Origin: Odobenus rosmarus divergens
Taxonomy: Eukaryota; Chordata; Mammalia; Carnivora; Odobenidae
Assembly (NCBI RefSeq): GCF_000321225.1
Contig: NW_004450323.1
Coordinates: 4,312,920 to 4,376,919, forward strand
DNA: 64,000 nt
Reading direction: 5' to 3'
The notes under the pieces were generated by a model, which was given only the letters and a program-made list of their open reading frames with translations, had not been told where the DNA came from and ran no database searches. This document shows, piece after piece, positions 39,143 through 51,463 of this stretch (positions within the stretch are counted from its first letter, which is position 1; the number at the start of each line of letters is the position of its first letter). Position numbers and translations under genes: made by a program.

Positions 39143-42100
39143 TGCAAACTTTTAAATTAAAAAGCAAACAAAACAGGGACCTTTGGTTTTAGGACTGGTG
39201 CTCTCCTGCTTTGAGGCAGGGAATGAATGATTTGACCTTTAGAGGTCTCCTAAAATCCTGGCCTGTGATCTGATAGACTCAAGCCCTTCACTGCCACAAA
39301 TACGAAAGCTATCATTTCCTGCTTTAAAATCACTGGTCTTGGACCTGTCAGTCCATCAGAAATTGAGTCTCCCCGGTATGGAACTGATCATGGGAGAAGC
39401 AAGCTGTGTAAGAAACAGCCGGGCCCAAGGGGCCCGAGGGCAGAGGGGAGTAAGGCGGGACCTCTGCAGTGAGGTCAGGGGGTCCTGGGAGAGGTGGGGG
39501 CCTCCATCGGCCCAAGGCTGGGCTGGGGCATCCTGCAGCACGGCTTTGCCCTCCTAACTTTTTGAAAGCTTAAATAAACTAAACATGTTACCTCCCCCTG
39601 TGACCTCAAACAAGTTTCTATCAAAGTAAATAAATATCAAAATAAATACAAAACAGCCAGAACTTTAAAAAACTGAGATAATTGGCATTTGGAACCCCTG
39701 GCCCAGTCGCATGTTGTTCTTTTGTCAGCAGTGGTGCTAGGGCCTGGAGCTGAGCCTGGAGAACATTTGAGCTGAAGGGAGCCAGAGCGGCAGGCCCTCC
39801 CTCCCCTTCGTCATGGCCCTGGGCCCAGGTAACTTCTGGAATCCCACAGGGCCACCCAAGCAGTCTCAGAAATCTTCTTTGGCTCAGGCTGGGGCACTTG
39901 GACAGAAAGGTGGGCTGGGGAGCGGATGGCCCCTGCTGGGGGGATCCGGATTTGGTGAGCCCTAGCTTTCCCGAATCCATTTGCAAAGCGACAAATAAAG
40001 GACAGCTGAGGTCATTTGCTAACGTCACCTGAAGACCGTGCTCATGAACAACCAGATTTTCTCTGCCTGGGGAAGAAGCAGGTGAATCTTTGCTCCCTCG
40101 GGCTTTCATTTTAATTCTGGAAAAATCCATGTTGTCTGCTGAGGCTCCCAATGAGCTGTTTTCCAGCCTCAAGCCGAGACTCCTCCGACAACTGCTCACT
40201 CTGGATTCTGCTCCAAAGATCTCTATAGCAACCTGGGTGCAGCCGGAAGACCCAGAAACCCAGCAGGGCCCCGCTTACCAGGCCTGAGGCAGAGCACCCA
40301 ACAGTCTACAAACAAGGAAGTGTCATTTTGCAGAGGGCTTTTTTTTTTTAACCTCAAAACAAGGTTCTGAGGAATAACAAATGTGTTTAGCTGACCATGA
40401 AGTAGCTTTAAAAATCAGATGCTTTCTGCTCCGTTCTAGGCAAATGATTAAAACAAATTGGCTCCTTGCTATTGTCATTTGCTATTGTCAAATGTGCATA
40501 TTTTAAATTTAGCTCTTCAGGGTCCAGCAATTCCCTTTCATTCTGTTCAGGCAAAAAGTCACAGTGCTGTATCTCAGAACTCACTGTCTTCTAAACTACA
40601 TTATATTCATGTTCTTATCCGTCTTCACACTTGTCTTAACTGAGAAAAGGAAGAGGAGAACTGAAATCCAGGGTTGATGTCAAGCTTAATTAAGTTGTCC
40701 TCACATAATTACAAAGCCCTCAGTCTGCATACTCTGGGGGCTCTGCAAACAGAGGTGAGGTCAAGATCCTTGCCCTGAAAACACTTCCATGCGGTTGGAG
40801 ACATTATGAAGAGCTGGGGTAAGACAATCAGGGCCAATACCAGGCCATAGGAAAATCAGCTCTCTCTTGTGTGGACCAGACACCATTTCCAGAAGGTGAA
40901 AAAGACTTATACTTAAATTCTTAGGACTTTGAACATATACATTCAAATGAATTTTGCCTTCTTCCCAAATTAAAGTGTTCCAGCAGGTTGGCTTTCCCAA
41001 TGCGCCATCTTGGGTGAACCAAAGGGATTCCTTTTTCTTTTTTGGCTGTCTTTCAGCCACCTGGCTTTTGATAAGATTTTCAGTGCATCTTGCAATGTGT
41101 GAAACTGTTAACACCTGTCTAGACCTTAAACCACTCTTCTGGGTCTGGTTTGCTAAATCTGGAGCCAGAATTTGATTGGTTATCATAATTGCTCTTGCTT
41201 TAGAAACTATTTCCCAACCATTTAAGCACCCACATTGGGGTTTCTGCACTTCAGCTGATTACTCCATGCTTCCGTTCACCAGGCACCCATTTGGGGAGCT
41301 AAAACCATAGCATCTTAGATTCATTTGCTCTCTGGAAACTTAAAAAAAAAGCCAACCCACCTGTTACCTTTGGCCAATTGATCCCAGGGCTCAGCTGTTA
41401 GAACTGAATCACGCATGCCCAGAGTGAACAAGGGGAGCATTTCTTTCCCCTTCTGGGGGGAGGCCAAAGTGGGGCTGGGAGTGGGGAGAGGAGGGAGGGA
41501 ATCGGTCCAGGTGTCCAGGTCATGGATCCAGGCTTGAAGAAGCCTTTGTTCATAGCATCTCTTTCTGCTTGTGCCGTAGCAGGCCATCAGGTGGTAGTGG
41601 TTAAACACACTGGACCTTCCCTCCCTCACCCAGCCTTGGGTATCTGCTGAGTCACATTCAGGGGTGGGGAAATACAAATGGCTGTGAAATGAGTCTCATC
41701 ATGTGGTTTTTCTTTTCCTAATTTGGGAAACAAATTAGGGCAGGCCTGGGCACAGAGGCCTGGGAAACAGTTTTTTTCTTGGCAAGGTTAAAGGGGAAAT
41801 CTAGTGCCTTCTCTTTTCCCATTCAGTGTCTGAGCTGACACTCTGGATGAAAATCTCCAGATGACAAGAGATGAGCCATAACATTCTCTCTTTCTCTCTC
41901 TTTTTTTTCTTTCTTGGCTGTCCCAGTTAGGTCACATATGTGATTTCTAGGCTTGGAAAATGCATCTTTGTGATAAGAGTGATGCAGAACACAAGCAAAA
42001 ACATCCACTCCAGAGAATTGTGCTTTTGTGGCAAATGTGCATTTTCCCACTAATACAGACAAGCAAAAAAAAAAAAAAAAAAAGTCTGCATTTTTTTCCA

Positions 42101-43639
42101 ACTCTTTATTTTTAGTTCTCTCTTTTTTTTTTTCTGGTGGCCGAAAACAATCTTACTCAGTTCCAAGCATACACAGACACTTCAGATTTAAACACACTCC
42201 TGTTCCCTTACTCTGAAATTCCCAAACTTTCCTGGGGGCCGTTTTTTTCTCCCTTTGAAGCTAACAACTTATGAGAGACCATGGCCTTCAGCGCCTCTCC
42301 CATGAGTCCCCCATCCAGACTGACTCTCTCCCTTTTTTATCTTCTCAGGGGTGGGGAGGGGGCAGCAGGGAAGAGGGCGGTTGGAAGAAGGGGGGTGGAC
42401 AGTACAGGAGACTGGCTTGGCCAACATTCTCCATTCCTCCGTCTATCTGCAGTGTTACGTTGGAAGACTCCTTCTGAATTTAAAAGCCAACAACCTGTGC
42501 TCTCTTCTCTGGCTCCACCATGATAAGCCTCCTATGGGATAAATGGCAGCCTCTTGTTTCTCCACAGGAATGGGGGAAAGGTCACCAAGTCAAAGGGAGG
42601 GTGAGGAGAGGAATCATCCACTAATACTTCTCAATATTACATCACCAAATGTTGTTATCGTGCAGACGCTCTTTCTGTTACTCCATCTCTTGTACTATTG
42701 ACTATTAACAATGGACGCACCATTGTTGAGCAAAGGGCGCGGGGCCAACACTAGTGGCTCACTTGGTACAGGCTGGAACACAGGCCAGAAGGTCTACAGG
42801 TCCTTTGTTCTCTCATCATCCCGGGAAGAGGTGTGCTTGGGCGGTGACGGGACGCCCTGTGGGACCCTGTCCCCTCCGGACCCTCCTTTCCCTTCTCTTC
42901 CCTTTTTTCTCTTTTATGATCCCTCCCTCCCTCCTCTCTTTTGAAGTATAATTTACATGTAGTAAAATGTACACACTGAAGTGTACGGCTCCGTGAATTA
43001 TTCCCTGTGTTACACACCCATGTCATCACCACCAGAGAGCTTCCATTTTATGGGAGATCATGGGTTCCATCTTGTAACTAGGACAAAGAGAGCTGAATTT
43101 GTGCACAAAATGGTCTGACTTTGGGTGCTAGCTGTTTATAGGTGTTTCTGGCCTTGAATTCCTCTGCTCCTCCCAGCCCAGCTGAGGTGGCTGGGTCAGG
43201 AAGGCTCTATCAAGGAAACTTCCCAGCCCAGAGGCCCAGCAGGGTCCCCTCCACCACCGGTTGTCCTCTAATAAGCCTCCGATGGGAGACTGATTAGTGA
43301 ACCAGTCACATGAATGTCTGCTCCAGGTGAGCTGGGTCTTGTGGGGGCATCTCAGGGTCACCCTGCATGTGATGCGGGCTCAGCTATGTGGGTGAGGCCC
43401 ACACAGCCTCATTGCTTGGTCAACTACTAGCACAGAGAGAGGAAGCAGAGTCAGAACCAGAATCAGCTGAGAATTAATCTGGGGTTTTTTTTGTTATTGT
43501 TGTTGCAGCCCTGGTCCTTGACAGAGGAGTTCTGCCTCTACTGCTTTTTAGTTATTTCCACAATTAACAGGGTCTTGGATCCCCTCGAAAGGCAATAGAC
43601 CTGTTCCTCCAGGGACTTTACTCTGACAAATACCATCAG

Positions 43640-44385
43640 TTTTGGAAAAGTTGAAATTGGGATAACCTTTCTGAACAACATTCTGTAATACACTTATAAT
43701 ATCCTTTGATTCAGCATTCCACTTCTAGAAACCTGTTCTGCTGAAATACGAAAATGTGCAAATACACTCCTTCCCATACACATGTATACGCACATTGCAG
43801 CAACGTTTATAACAGGTAAGAATTTTTTTTTTAAAGATTTTATTTATTTATTTGAGAGAGAGAGAGATAGTGAGAGCAGGAACACAAGCAGGGGGAGTGG
43901 GAGAGGGGGAAGCAGGCTTCCCGCTGAGCAGGGAGCCCGATGCGGGGCTCGATCCCCGGGACCCTGAGATCAGGACCTGAGCCGAAGGCAGATGCTTAAT
44001 GACTGAGCCACCCAGGTGCCCCAGGTATGATTTTTTTTTTTTAAATCTAAGTGACTACCCATAAGGGAATTATTAAATAGATTATGCTATATGTGTATAG
44101 GAATAGAATGATGTGCCCATATTAAAAGATGGCCAAACTACCCTGTTAAATAAAACAACACAAAGCAAAACAAAAACCTAAAGAAGCATTTGATACCTTT
44201 TTGGTAAATTAGTAAGAATATGATATTAGCACATATATTGGAAAAAGGGATAGAAGTGTATAGCACAATATTAACATTGATAAGTTATCTCTGAGATGTG
44301 GGAGGAAGGCTAGGGAATTTTTATTTATAGTTTTATATTTTGGTATTGTCAGAATCTTACAATGAGTTTGTGTTACTTTAAAAAA
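43640..44385 (+). repeat. Old L1 3' fragment split by a CAN-SINE
   Basis: 'gattcagcattccacttcta', 'cattgcagcaacgtttataa', and after the SINE 'gactacccataagggaatta', 'tagattatgctatatgtgta' are the L1ME-type 3' pattern. Confidence 0.65.
43826..44022 (-). mobile_element. CAN-SINE (reverse)
   Basis: T-tract, AAAGATTTTATTTATTTATT, GA-repeat, GGGGCTCGATCCCCGGGACC, ending GCCACCCAGGTGCCCC. Near-repeat flanks aggtaagatttt/aggtatgatttt suggest the target site within the surrounding L1. Confidence 0.93.
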
Positions 44386-44500
44386 AATTTTTTTAATTTT
44401 TTATTTTAAGTAAACTCGACACCACATGTGGGGCTCGAACTCATAACCCCAAGATCAAGAGTAGTATGCTCTATCGACTGAGCCAGCAAGGCACCCCAAG
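44386..44500 (-). mobile_element. Short CAN-SINE-type element (reverse)
   Basis: TTTTAAGTAAACTCGACACC, GGGGCTCGAACTCATAACCC, TCGACTGAGCCAGCAAGGCA: same short subfamily as at 29718-29834. Confidence 0.78.
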
Positions 44501-44769
44501 CTTTTGTTAGTTTTGAAATCAGAAAAACTATAGAGTTTTTTGTTTGTTTTCTTTAAAAAGAGACAAATTCTTGGAATTGGTGGGAATATAGAAAATTTTT
44601 CCCATGACTGCTTCCAGAAATCCTAGGTTAGGCTATCTATAGAGTGGGTCCCAAAAGGGAGAGAAATAGTAAAACCGGGGTGGAATGCTCAGTGGAAGTC
44701 TGTGGTAAGCAGAGAGACCCTCCCTAACTCAGGGAGGTTACTGAGGGTGGTAGGAAGTCATGGGGCCTC

Positions 44770-45425
44770 AATGTTCCCCACTTCCTAGTATTCACACCCT
44801 TGTGTAAGCCCCCTTCCTTGAATGCAAAATGGAACTACTGCCTTGCTTTGAATGAAGAGAAAACAGCAAATAAAATAAGAAAAAGAAAAAAAAAACTAAA
44901 AGAAAGGAAAAAAATTAAAAATTTAGAAATAAAATAAATAAGTAAACTAAAAACACTTAAAAAAAAGAGAGAGAGAGAGAGACAGTGGGGATGTTACTTC
45001 AAAAGTGATGGGCTGTTACTTCCAAGATCAGGTAACAAAAAGCTGTGATTTCCATCTTACTAGCGTTCTCTCACTTCCTCTCCCTTGCTAACTTTGATGA
45101 AGTCAGCTGCCTCGTTGTGAGCTACACTAGTAAGAGGCCATGTGGCCGAGAGGGCAGCCTCTGGTGAACAGCCGGGGAGAAACTGAGGCCCTTAGTCTAA
45201 CCACTGGTGCAAAAGTGATCCAGCCTTAGCTGAACCTTGAGATGAGTGTAGTTCCTGCCCCACACCGTCATCACAGCTCTGAGAGAGACCCTGGGCCAGA
45301 GGGCACAGCTAAGTTATGTCCAAATTCTTGACCCATAGCAACTGTGAGATGATAAATGTGTGTTGTTTTAAGCCTCCAAGTTTTGTGGCAATTTGTTATG
45401 AAGCAGTAGATAAGTGATAGAATAG
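44770..45425 (+). mobile_element. MLT1-type LTR (ERVL-MaLR) with an A-rich insertion
   Basis: 'cacttcctagtattcacacc' at the left and 'tgtgagatgataaatgtgtg ttgttttaagcctccaag' at the right are MLT1 LTR text. About 44.86-44.99 kb is an A-rich plus (GA)n segment that looks like inserted or expanded simple sequence. No internal retroviral genes. Confidence 0.65.
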
Positions 45426-45659
45426 GAAAAAAAAAATGTGACCTGGTCACTTGAATGGGGCAGAGGCTTTGGGGAACAGTAACTTGTTAATTAACTCTGT
45501 ATGAGAAGGTTGTTTTTTGAGACTTTCACTAGAACTTCTGAATTTGGAAACCCAGTATAATTCTAGGAGAGGTAGAGAAGCCTCAGGGAAGGATACCCTA
45601 CCTTCTTTGTACAAATGTTTTCCATACGTCAAGAGTCTGAAAATGCAAGAGTTAAACAG

Positions 45660-46165
45660 AGGCATTTGTGGTAGCCAGTCTCCAAGATGGCTTCCAGTTA
45701 TCCATGCCTGCTGGTTTTCATGCCTTTGTGTAGTCCTACCACGAATCAGAGCTGACCTGTGTGACCAGCAGAATACTGCACACGTGACTGTCCATGACTT
45801 CCAATGTTAAGCCATAAAGTTGCAGACTTGGATAGTTTTCTCTGGTAGAAGCCAGCTGCCATGTCTTGAGGATGCTCAAGAAACCCTGTGGAGAGGCCCG
45901 CGTGGAGAACTGAGGCTTCTTCTCAAGAACCAGCAGAAACTTCCAGGCTCTTGGGAAGATCTCCAGCCTCAAACAAGCCTTCCGATGACTGTAGCCCCCA
46001 CTGACCTCTGACTGCAACGTCATGAAAGACTCAACACAAAAGATACTCAGGAAGCCACCACCAAATTCCTGACCCACAAAAACTGTGAGAGGTAATAAAC
46101 GATTCTTGTTGCTTGAAGCTACTATGTTCTAGAGTAATTTGTTGTACAGCAATAAGCAATATGTT
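45660..46165 (+). mobile_element. MLT1-type LTR (ERVL-MaLR)
   Basis: 'gtctccaagatggcttccag', 'agaagccagctgccatgtct', 'aaactgtgagaggtaataaa' and 'gtaatttgttgtacagcaat' in MLT1 order. It lies about 240 bp from another MLT1 LTR in the same orientation. Confidence 0.72.
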
Positions 46166-46179
46166 TTTGGTCATTTTTA

Positions 46180-46720
46180 TTGTACAACATGCATTTCTTC
46201 AACCAATATTTTCTGTACATCTGCAATACATCATCTAGTTGTACTAGACGTGGGAGAAGTGTGGTGAGCAAAAACAGACACAGTGCCTGTTTTCTTGGAG
46301 CAGACCATTTATTTAGTAGTGATACAGATAATCAAATAATCAGATAAATAAATGTAAGTTACCAGAGTACCAAGTGCTACACAGGAAAAGGACTATAGCT
46401 ACTCTTGGCTGTGAGGGGGACATAATTTAGATAAGATTTGGAAAGATTTTCCTGAGGAAGCACACTAAATGAGCAGTTAGGTGACTGGGAGGGAGAGGAG
46501 GAGAGCATCCGGGCAGAGGAAGCAGTGTGTACCAAGGCCCTGTGCTGAGGGAGCATGCGGAGGCACTGAGGGGAGGCCCCTGTGGCTGAGGCTCAGAGAC
46601 TGAGGAGACAGAGGCCAACCACATAGAGTTTTATGGCCACACTAAGGAGTTTGGGTTTTATTCTAAGAGCAATGGGAAACATTTGAAGCCTTTTAAGAAA
46701 TAGAGAGATATAATATATTT
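46180..46720 (+). repeat. L2-like LINE fragment
   Basis: 'gtgctacacaggaaaaggac', 'ggagagcatccgggcagagg', 'gagttttatggccacactaa ggagtttgggttttattc' are typical of L2-type elements in mammals. Confidence 0.55.
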
Positions 46721-47039
46721 TGATTTTCAAATCTTTGATTTGAAAAAATCTGGCCATGTAGAGACGGAATGGAGGGTGTCTGTATGGTACCTGTTGTCTT
46801 GGTAATCCAGGCACTTGTCACCATCAAACGGTGTCCTTACAATTCCAAAGCATAGTCGGCCTTCTTAGTATTCTTTAAAAGAGTAATTTATAGAGACATA
46901 ATGCTTGGTCCCTCAGAGTCTACCTGCTAACAAAATAAACAATGGTAGAGTCAAATAGGATGACATGCAGACATATAAGATGGCTGGGAAATTGAGAAAC
47001 AACTCCAACGAAGACAATTAGTACAAAAAGGAAATATAA

Positions 47040-47260
47040 CCAATATTTCTTGAAAATCTGATATGCCAGACATTTGACATTCTTTATGGGTTTATGTTCC
47101 ATAACAACTTTGTGCTATAGATGACATTATTTTCACTTTACAGATGAATATACAGGCTCAGAAAGGTAAAGCAACTTGACAAAGACTATAGAGCTTGCTG
47201 GGTCTGTTTGTTCCAAAGTAAAAGTTTATTTTATTATGCCATATCACCTACATCTCTTGT
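47040..47260 (-). repeat. MIR SINE (reverse)
   Basis: 'cattattttcactttacaga' and 'ggctcagaaaggtaaagcaa cttgacaaagactatagagc' match reverse MIR. Confidence 0.7.
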
Positions 47261-47402
47261 AAGACTCCATTTGTAGTCCTTCATGTAGTGGAAAAAGTCT
47301 TGTTTATAACCAGACACCAAAATTCTAATTGATCACTATAATGTTTATATTTCTCCAGGCAATGTAATTATCTGAGATAACCTCATTAAAATGGAGACAG
47401 TA

Positions 47403-47615
47403 GGGATGCCTGGGTGGCTCAGTCAGTTAAGCATCTGCCTTTGGGTCAGGTCATGATCCTAGAGTGCTGGGATCAAGTCCCACATTGGGCTCCTTGCTCG
47501 ACAGGGAGTCTGCTTCTCCCTCTGTCCCTCCTCCTCCCCCTGCTCATTCTCTCCCTCATGCTCTCTCTCTGACAAATAAATAAATAAAATCTTTTAAAAA
47601 AATAATAAAAAAATA
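47403..47615 (+). mobile_element. CAN-SINE with target-site duplication
   Basis: GGGATGCCTGGGTGGCTCAG head, full body with CT tract, aaataaataaataaaatctt tail. Flanks aaaatggagacag and aaaatggagacaa are near identical. A (CATT)n tract follows at about 47643-47672. Confidence 0.92.
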
Positions 47616-49559
47616 AAAAAATGGAGACAATAATATCTATAATCATTCATTCATTCATTCATTAATTCATCATTCAACAAAAGGTGCCTGGTTCTTCAAT
47701 GAAATATATGAAGGACCCAATTACATACAAGTTTTAAAAACTGACCAAAGATCAATAATCCATGGACCCTGCCCTAGAAGAATCTATATATGAAATAGAC
47801 ATTTATAAGTTTGTGAAATAAGAATCCCCTGTTTCTAAAAACTTGAGTTACAACAAAAGTTTCCATATTAGTAAAGTGTGACCCATCTTACTCCTCACAG
47901 TTGATTGGTCCAGAAGTTGGCTCTTGACCCAAGCTGGGCCAATCAGAATCCTTGCCTGGGACTTTGGAAGTGGAACTGAAAAAGAGAAGTCAGTTTTTGT
48001 CTGGGTGTCTGAACTTCAAGATGGAAAACTTCGGGGGCTTCTGATGAACATATTTTGTCGTGTCACTGGTGAAGGAGAGGAATCTGGATGGTAATAAAAC
48101 GAAGTATGGAGCAGACCTACAGTAAATGCAGGCATGCGTTTTAGGCGGTGAGCATGTAAATTTAAGCAGAACTTCAGTCACTATTATGTTGAACAGCCCC
48201 AAGGGGTACCATTTACACAGTTCCTATGAGTGGCACCCCCTGAGAACCAGACTGCGTGGGCATGAATGAGGACCCCTTGTGCTATGAGACATCCCCTACT
48301 TTTAGTTGGGGATGAGGCTGTAGATAAAGGTCAGGGCCAAATAACTCAGGTATTGAATGTAATTGGATAGCATGTGTGCTGTCATTCTACCCCTCTAAAA
48401 CCCGCTGCAGACCTCACTAATTATCATGGTCTGCCTTCCTGCTGGCTCCCGACATGTCCTACTCAGCACAGCACTCCAGAGTCACCATCAAGCAGCATGT
48501 GCCTTGCAAATATACTTCCTGGCCCAACAGCTGTACCATGTCATTTATAAGTGGCTTTGTCTCCGCGGCAGATGTTTTCCTTCTGGCTAGAATCAACACT
48601 GGGAATTACATATAAGTTAAGGAAATCTTTTGCTTTTTATCTGAGGACCAAGAAAATTTGGAACCAGTACTTAATCATTTGGTGGTACAATGGTATCAGT
48701 TAATTAACTTGACTTAATACCAAGAATGAACAAGATTCTGGAATGCTGATTGGGTGATTTCTGATATTGTGCTGTTCCGTCTGCCTGGCATTTCCTTTCT
48801 GTTCATGTCTATCTGGCAAACTCTTATATAGCCTGCAAGACTGGTGAAAAGATTACATTCTTGCAGCTTTTCCTTAACATTCACTCTTGGAGCGGTAACT
48901 GCTCCCCATCTGATATTCTACCTGACTTTATTCCTTTCTCTATTCTAGCTTGTTTCCTATAGAGTTGCAGGCTGCTTATGGTGTCCAATCCCTAGAATAT
49001 AGCTTCTGAAAGATAAGGATTGTGTCTTACATACCCTAAGGAGCCCCTGGAGTGTAGATATTTGATTGGATGACAGCGTGCGAAATATTCTGGGTAGTTT
49101 TAGCTTATCTCTTCAGAAAAATACCCTCAAGTCCTGAGAAAGACAATCAAACTAGTCATTGAGGAGCTATGTGGGATTTCTGCACAAGGGCGAATTGATC
49201 ATTAGGATCCTTCCATTTGGAACAGTAATTGTTGAGAAGAAAAAAAAAAAATCAATGCTTTGAAACTAAAAAAATCTAAAATTTAAGATCATAGAAACAA
49301 CAAAGGGAACTTTGGGACATTTTTATTTTTAAATTTTGGAGCTGGGAAACCTGAAGGTATGACTTGAATCCATAAAAGAAAAGATAGATAAACTCAATTA
49401 TATAAAAAGAAAATAACATTTTTCTTCACAGTAAAAACCATCATAAAGTCAAAAGACAAAAGTGTGAGAAAATATTTAACATTCCTATTACAAACAAAAG
49501 GCGTACATCCCTGTGAGCTCCTACAAATCAATTAGAAAAAAATGATCAAGAGGGCAAGA

Positions 49560-49875
49560 AACATAGAAACACAGAAGTACAGGAAAGAAAATTGGCTCTT
49601 AAATCTATGAAAAGATGTTCAACCCACTTACATGACAAGAAATGCAAATATATGTATGATACCGTTTTTTAATCCTAGAGATTTGCAAATATAAAAATGT
49701 TTGATGGGGCACCTGAGTGGTTCAGTCAGTTAAGTGTCTGACTCTTTTGGCTCAGGTCATGATCTCAGGGTCCTGGGATGGAGCCCTCGCGCATCTCTCT
49801 CTCTCTCTCTCTCTCTCAGCCTTGTGCTCAGCGGGGAGACTGTCTGAGGATTCTCTCCCGCTGCCCCTACCCCAG

Positions 49876-49925
<50 letters not shown>

Positions 49926-50580
49926 CTCTCTCTCTCAAATAAATGTCGTAAAAAAAATGTTTGATGACAAGCACATAGGGAAGGTAAAGAGGTGAGAAAA
50001 CAAGCATTCTCCTACATTGCAGAGGAAGTGTAATGGATAGGACTTCTAAAGAAGGCAATCTAGCCTCCGATATCGATCAAAATTATATGTTTGGACCTAA
50101 AATTCCACTTTTAGGAATTATCTATAAATAGGCTTGACCATTGTGGAATGGCTTTTGGTGTGTGCAGTGTTATTTATTGTAGCATTGTTTGTAATTGCAA
50201 AAGATCAGAAACCACCTAAATCAATAGGGAAATAGCTAGGTAAGTTATGGTACATGTATTTATACAGTAGAAAATTATGCAGTCACACACACAAAATAAG
50301 GAAGTTCTTTATGTACTGATAGGAAATTATTGCCAAAATATACTGTAATGAAAAAGCAAGGCATAGAACAGTATGTATGCCAGGCTAGTATTTATGTGAA
50401 CAAAGGGAGAAATATTATACAGGTATTTGGTTGGGACTGCATACACTATCCAGAGGATGGCCAAGAATTTCATAATTTAGTTGATTATTAAAAGGGGCTC
50501 TGGGATGGGAGGGAAATGACCATAGCACATCTTTCTTGCCTTTTGAATGTTGAACCATATGAACGAATTACTTACTTGAA
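49560..50580 (+). repeat. Old L1 3' fragment split by a CAN-SINE
   Basis: 'agaaatgcaaatatatgtat' before the SINE; after it 'aattccacttttaggaatta', 'tgtagcattgtttgtaattg', 'aaattatgcagtcacacaca'. L1ME-type order. Part of it is repeated at 50992-51032. Confidence 0.65.
49706..49952 (+). mobile_element. CAN-SINE with internal microsatellite expansions
   Basis: GGGGCACCTGAGTGGTTCAG head and body carrying (TC)12 at 49794-49817 and a (CA)22 block at 49878-49922 followed by (TC)7. Flanks aaaaatgtttgatg on both sides are the target-site duplication. Confidence 0.93.
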
Positions 50581-50594
50581 AATAAATGAACAGG

Positions 50595-50785
50595 GACACC
50601 TGGGTGGCTCAGTCGTTAAGCATCTACCTTCGGCTGGGGTCATGGTCCCAGGGTCCTGGGATCGAGACCCGTATTGGGCTCCCTGCTCCGCGGGAAGCCT
50701 GCTTCTCCCTCTCTCACTCCCCCTGCTTGTGTTCCCTCTCTCATTGTCTCTCTCTCTGTGTCAAATAAATAAATAAAATCTTTTA
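50595..50785 (+). mobile_element. CAN-SINE
   Basis: GGGACACCTGGGTGGCTCAG head, CCCAGGGTCCTGGGATCGAG body, aaataaataaataaaatctt tail. The flank aaatgaaca is repeated on both sides. Confidence 0.93.
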
Positions 50786-50991
50786 AAAAATGAACAAAAA
50801 TGAACATGAATAAAATTATAAAATCATAGGTCAATGAATAGTCATCAAATTGAAGAAAATCTTAACTTAGAGGTACTTCTGCAATCTTGATTCAATTTTT
50901 GGATAAACGAAAGGAAGCACAGTGTTACTCAGTGGTATTGTCCTTTTATGGTTGACAGTAGAAAATTCTAAATAGAGTCAGCAATGATTTT

Positions 50992-51032
50992 TTGTAGCAT
51001 TGTTTGTAATTGCAAAAGATCAGAAACCACCT
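50992..51032 (+). repeat. Second copy of a 41-bp L1-derived segment
   Basis: All 41 bases (ttgtagcattgtttgtaatt ... agaaaccacct) equal 50177-50217. The flanks differ immediately outside the block. Confidence 0.95.
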
Positions 51033-51279
51033 TTATTTACCTTTAAGGGAAACAAAAAGTGTTGGGACACATCTCTGACCTTAAAGGTGATGCCACAGAA
51101 TAATGAAAGCTGTTCCATGTAAACTCCCTGGATGCCACTGCCGGCCAGATGTGAGCTGGAATTCTGTCCCTCAGCCACTGTCTCTGGTGACTCGCAAAGC
51201 CGCACACTATATGCCCCTGAATACGGTCTCCTATCCAGGCACCCCAGAACCTGTGCATATAACTCATGGTATCTTTTGG

Positions 51280-51463
51280 GCGCCTGGGTGGCTCAGTCGT
51301 TAAGCATCTGCCTTCGGCTCAGGTCATGTTTCCCAAGTCCCTGAATCGAGCCCCACCTCAGGATCCCTGCTCAACAGGGAGTCTGCTTCTCCCTCTGCCC
51401 CTCATCCTGCTCATGCTCTCTTTCTCTCATTCTCTCTCTCAAATAAGTAAAATCTTAATAAAA
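51280..51463 (+). mobile_element. CAN-SINE with target-site duplication
   Basis: GGGCGCCTGGGTGGCTCAGT head, full body, CT tract, aaataagtaaaatcttaata tail. Flanks ataactcatggtatctttt and ataactcaggatatttta are diverged copies. Confidence 0.9.

Noticed and set aside
39621..40199. 192-codon open frame on the minus strand in the intergenic region
   Set aside because: No recognisable domain, no splice or promoter context, and a frame of this length is expected by chance in moderately GC-rich DNA.
40761..41249. 162-codon open frame on the minus strand
   Set aside because: No family resemblance that I can see and no supporting signals; left as chance.
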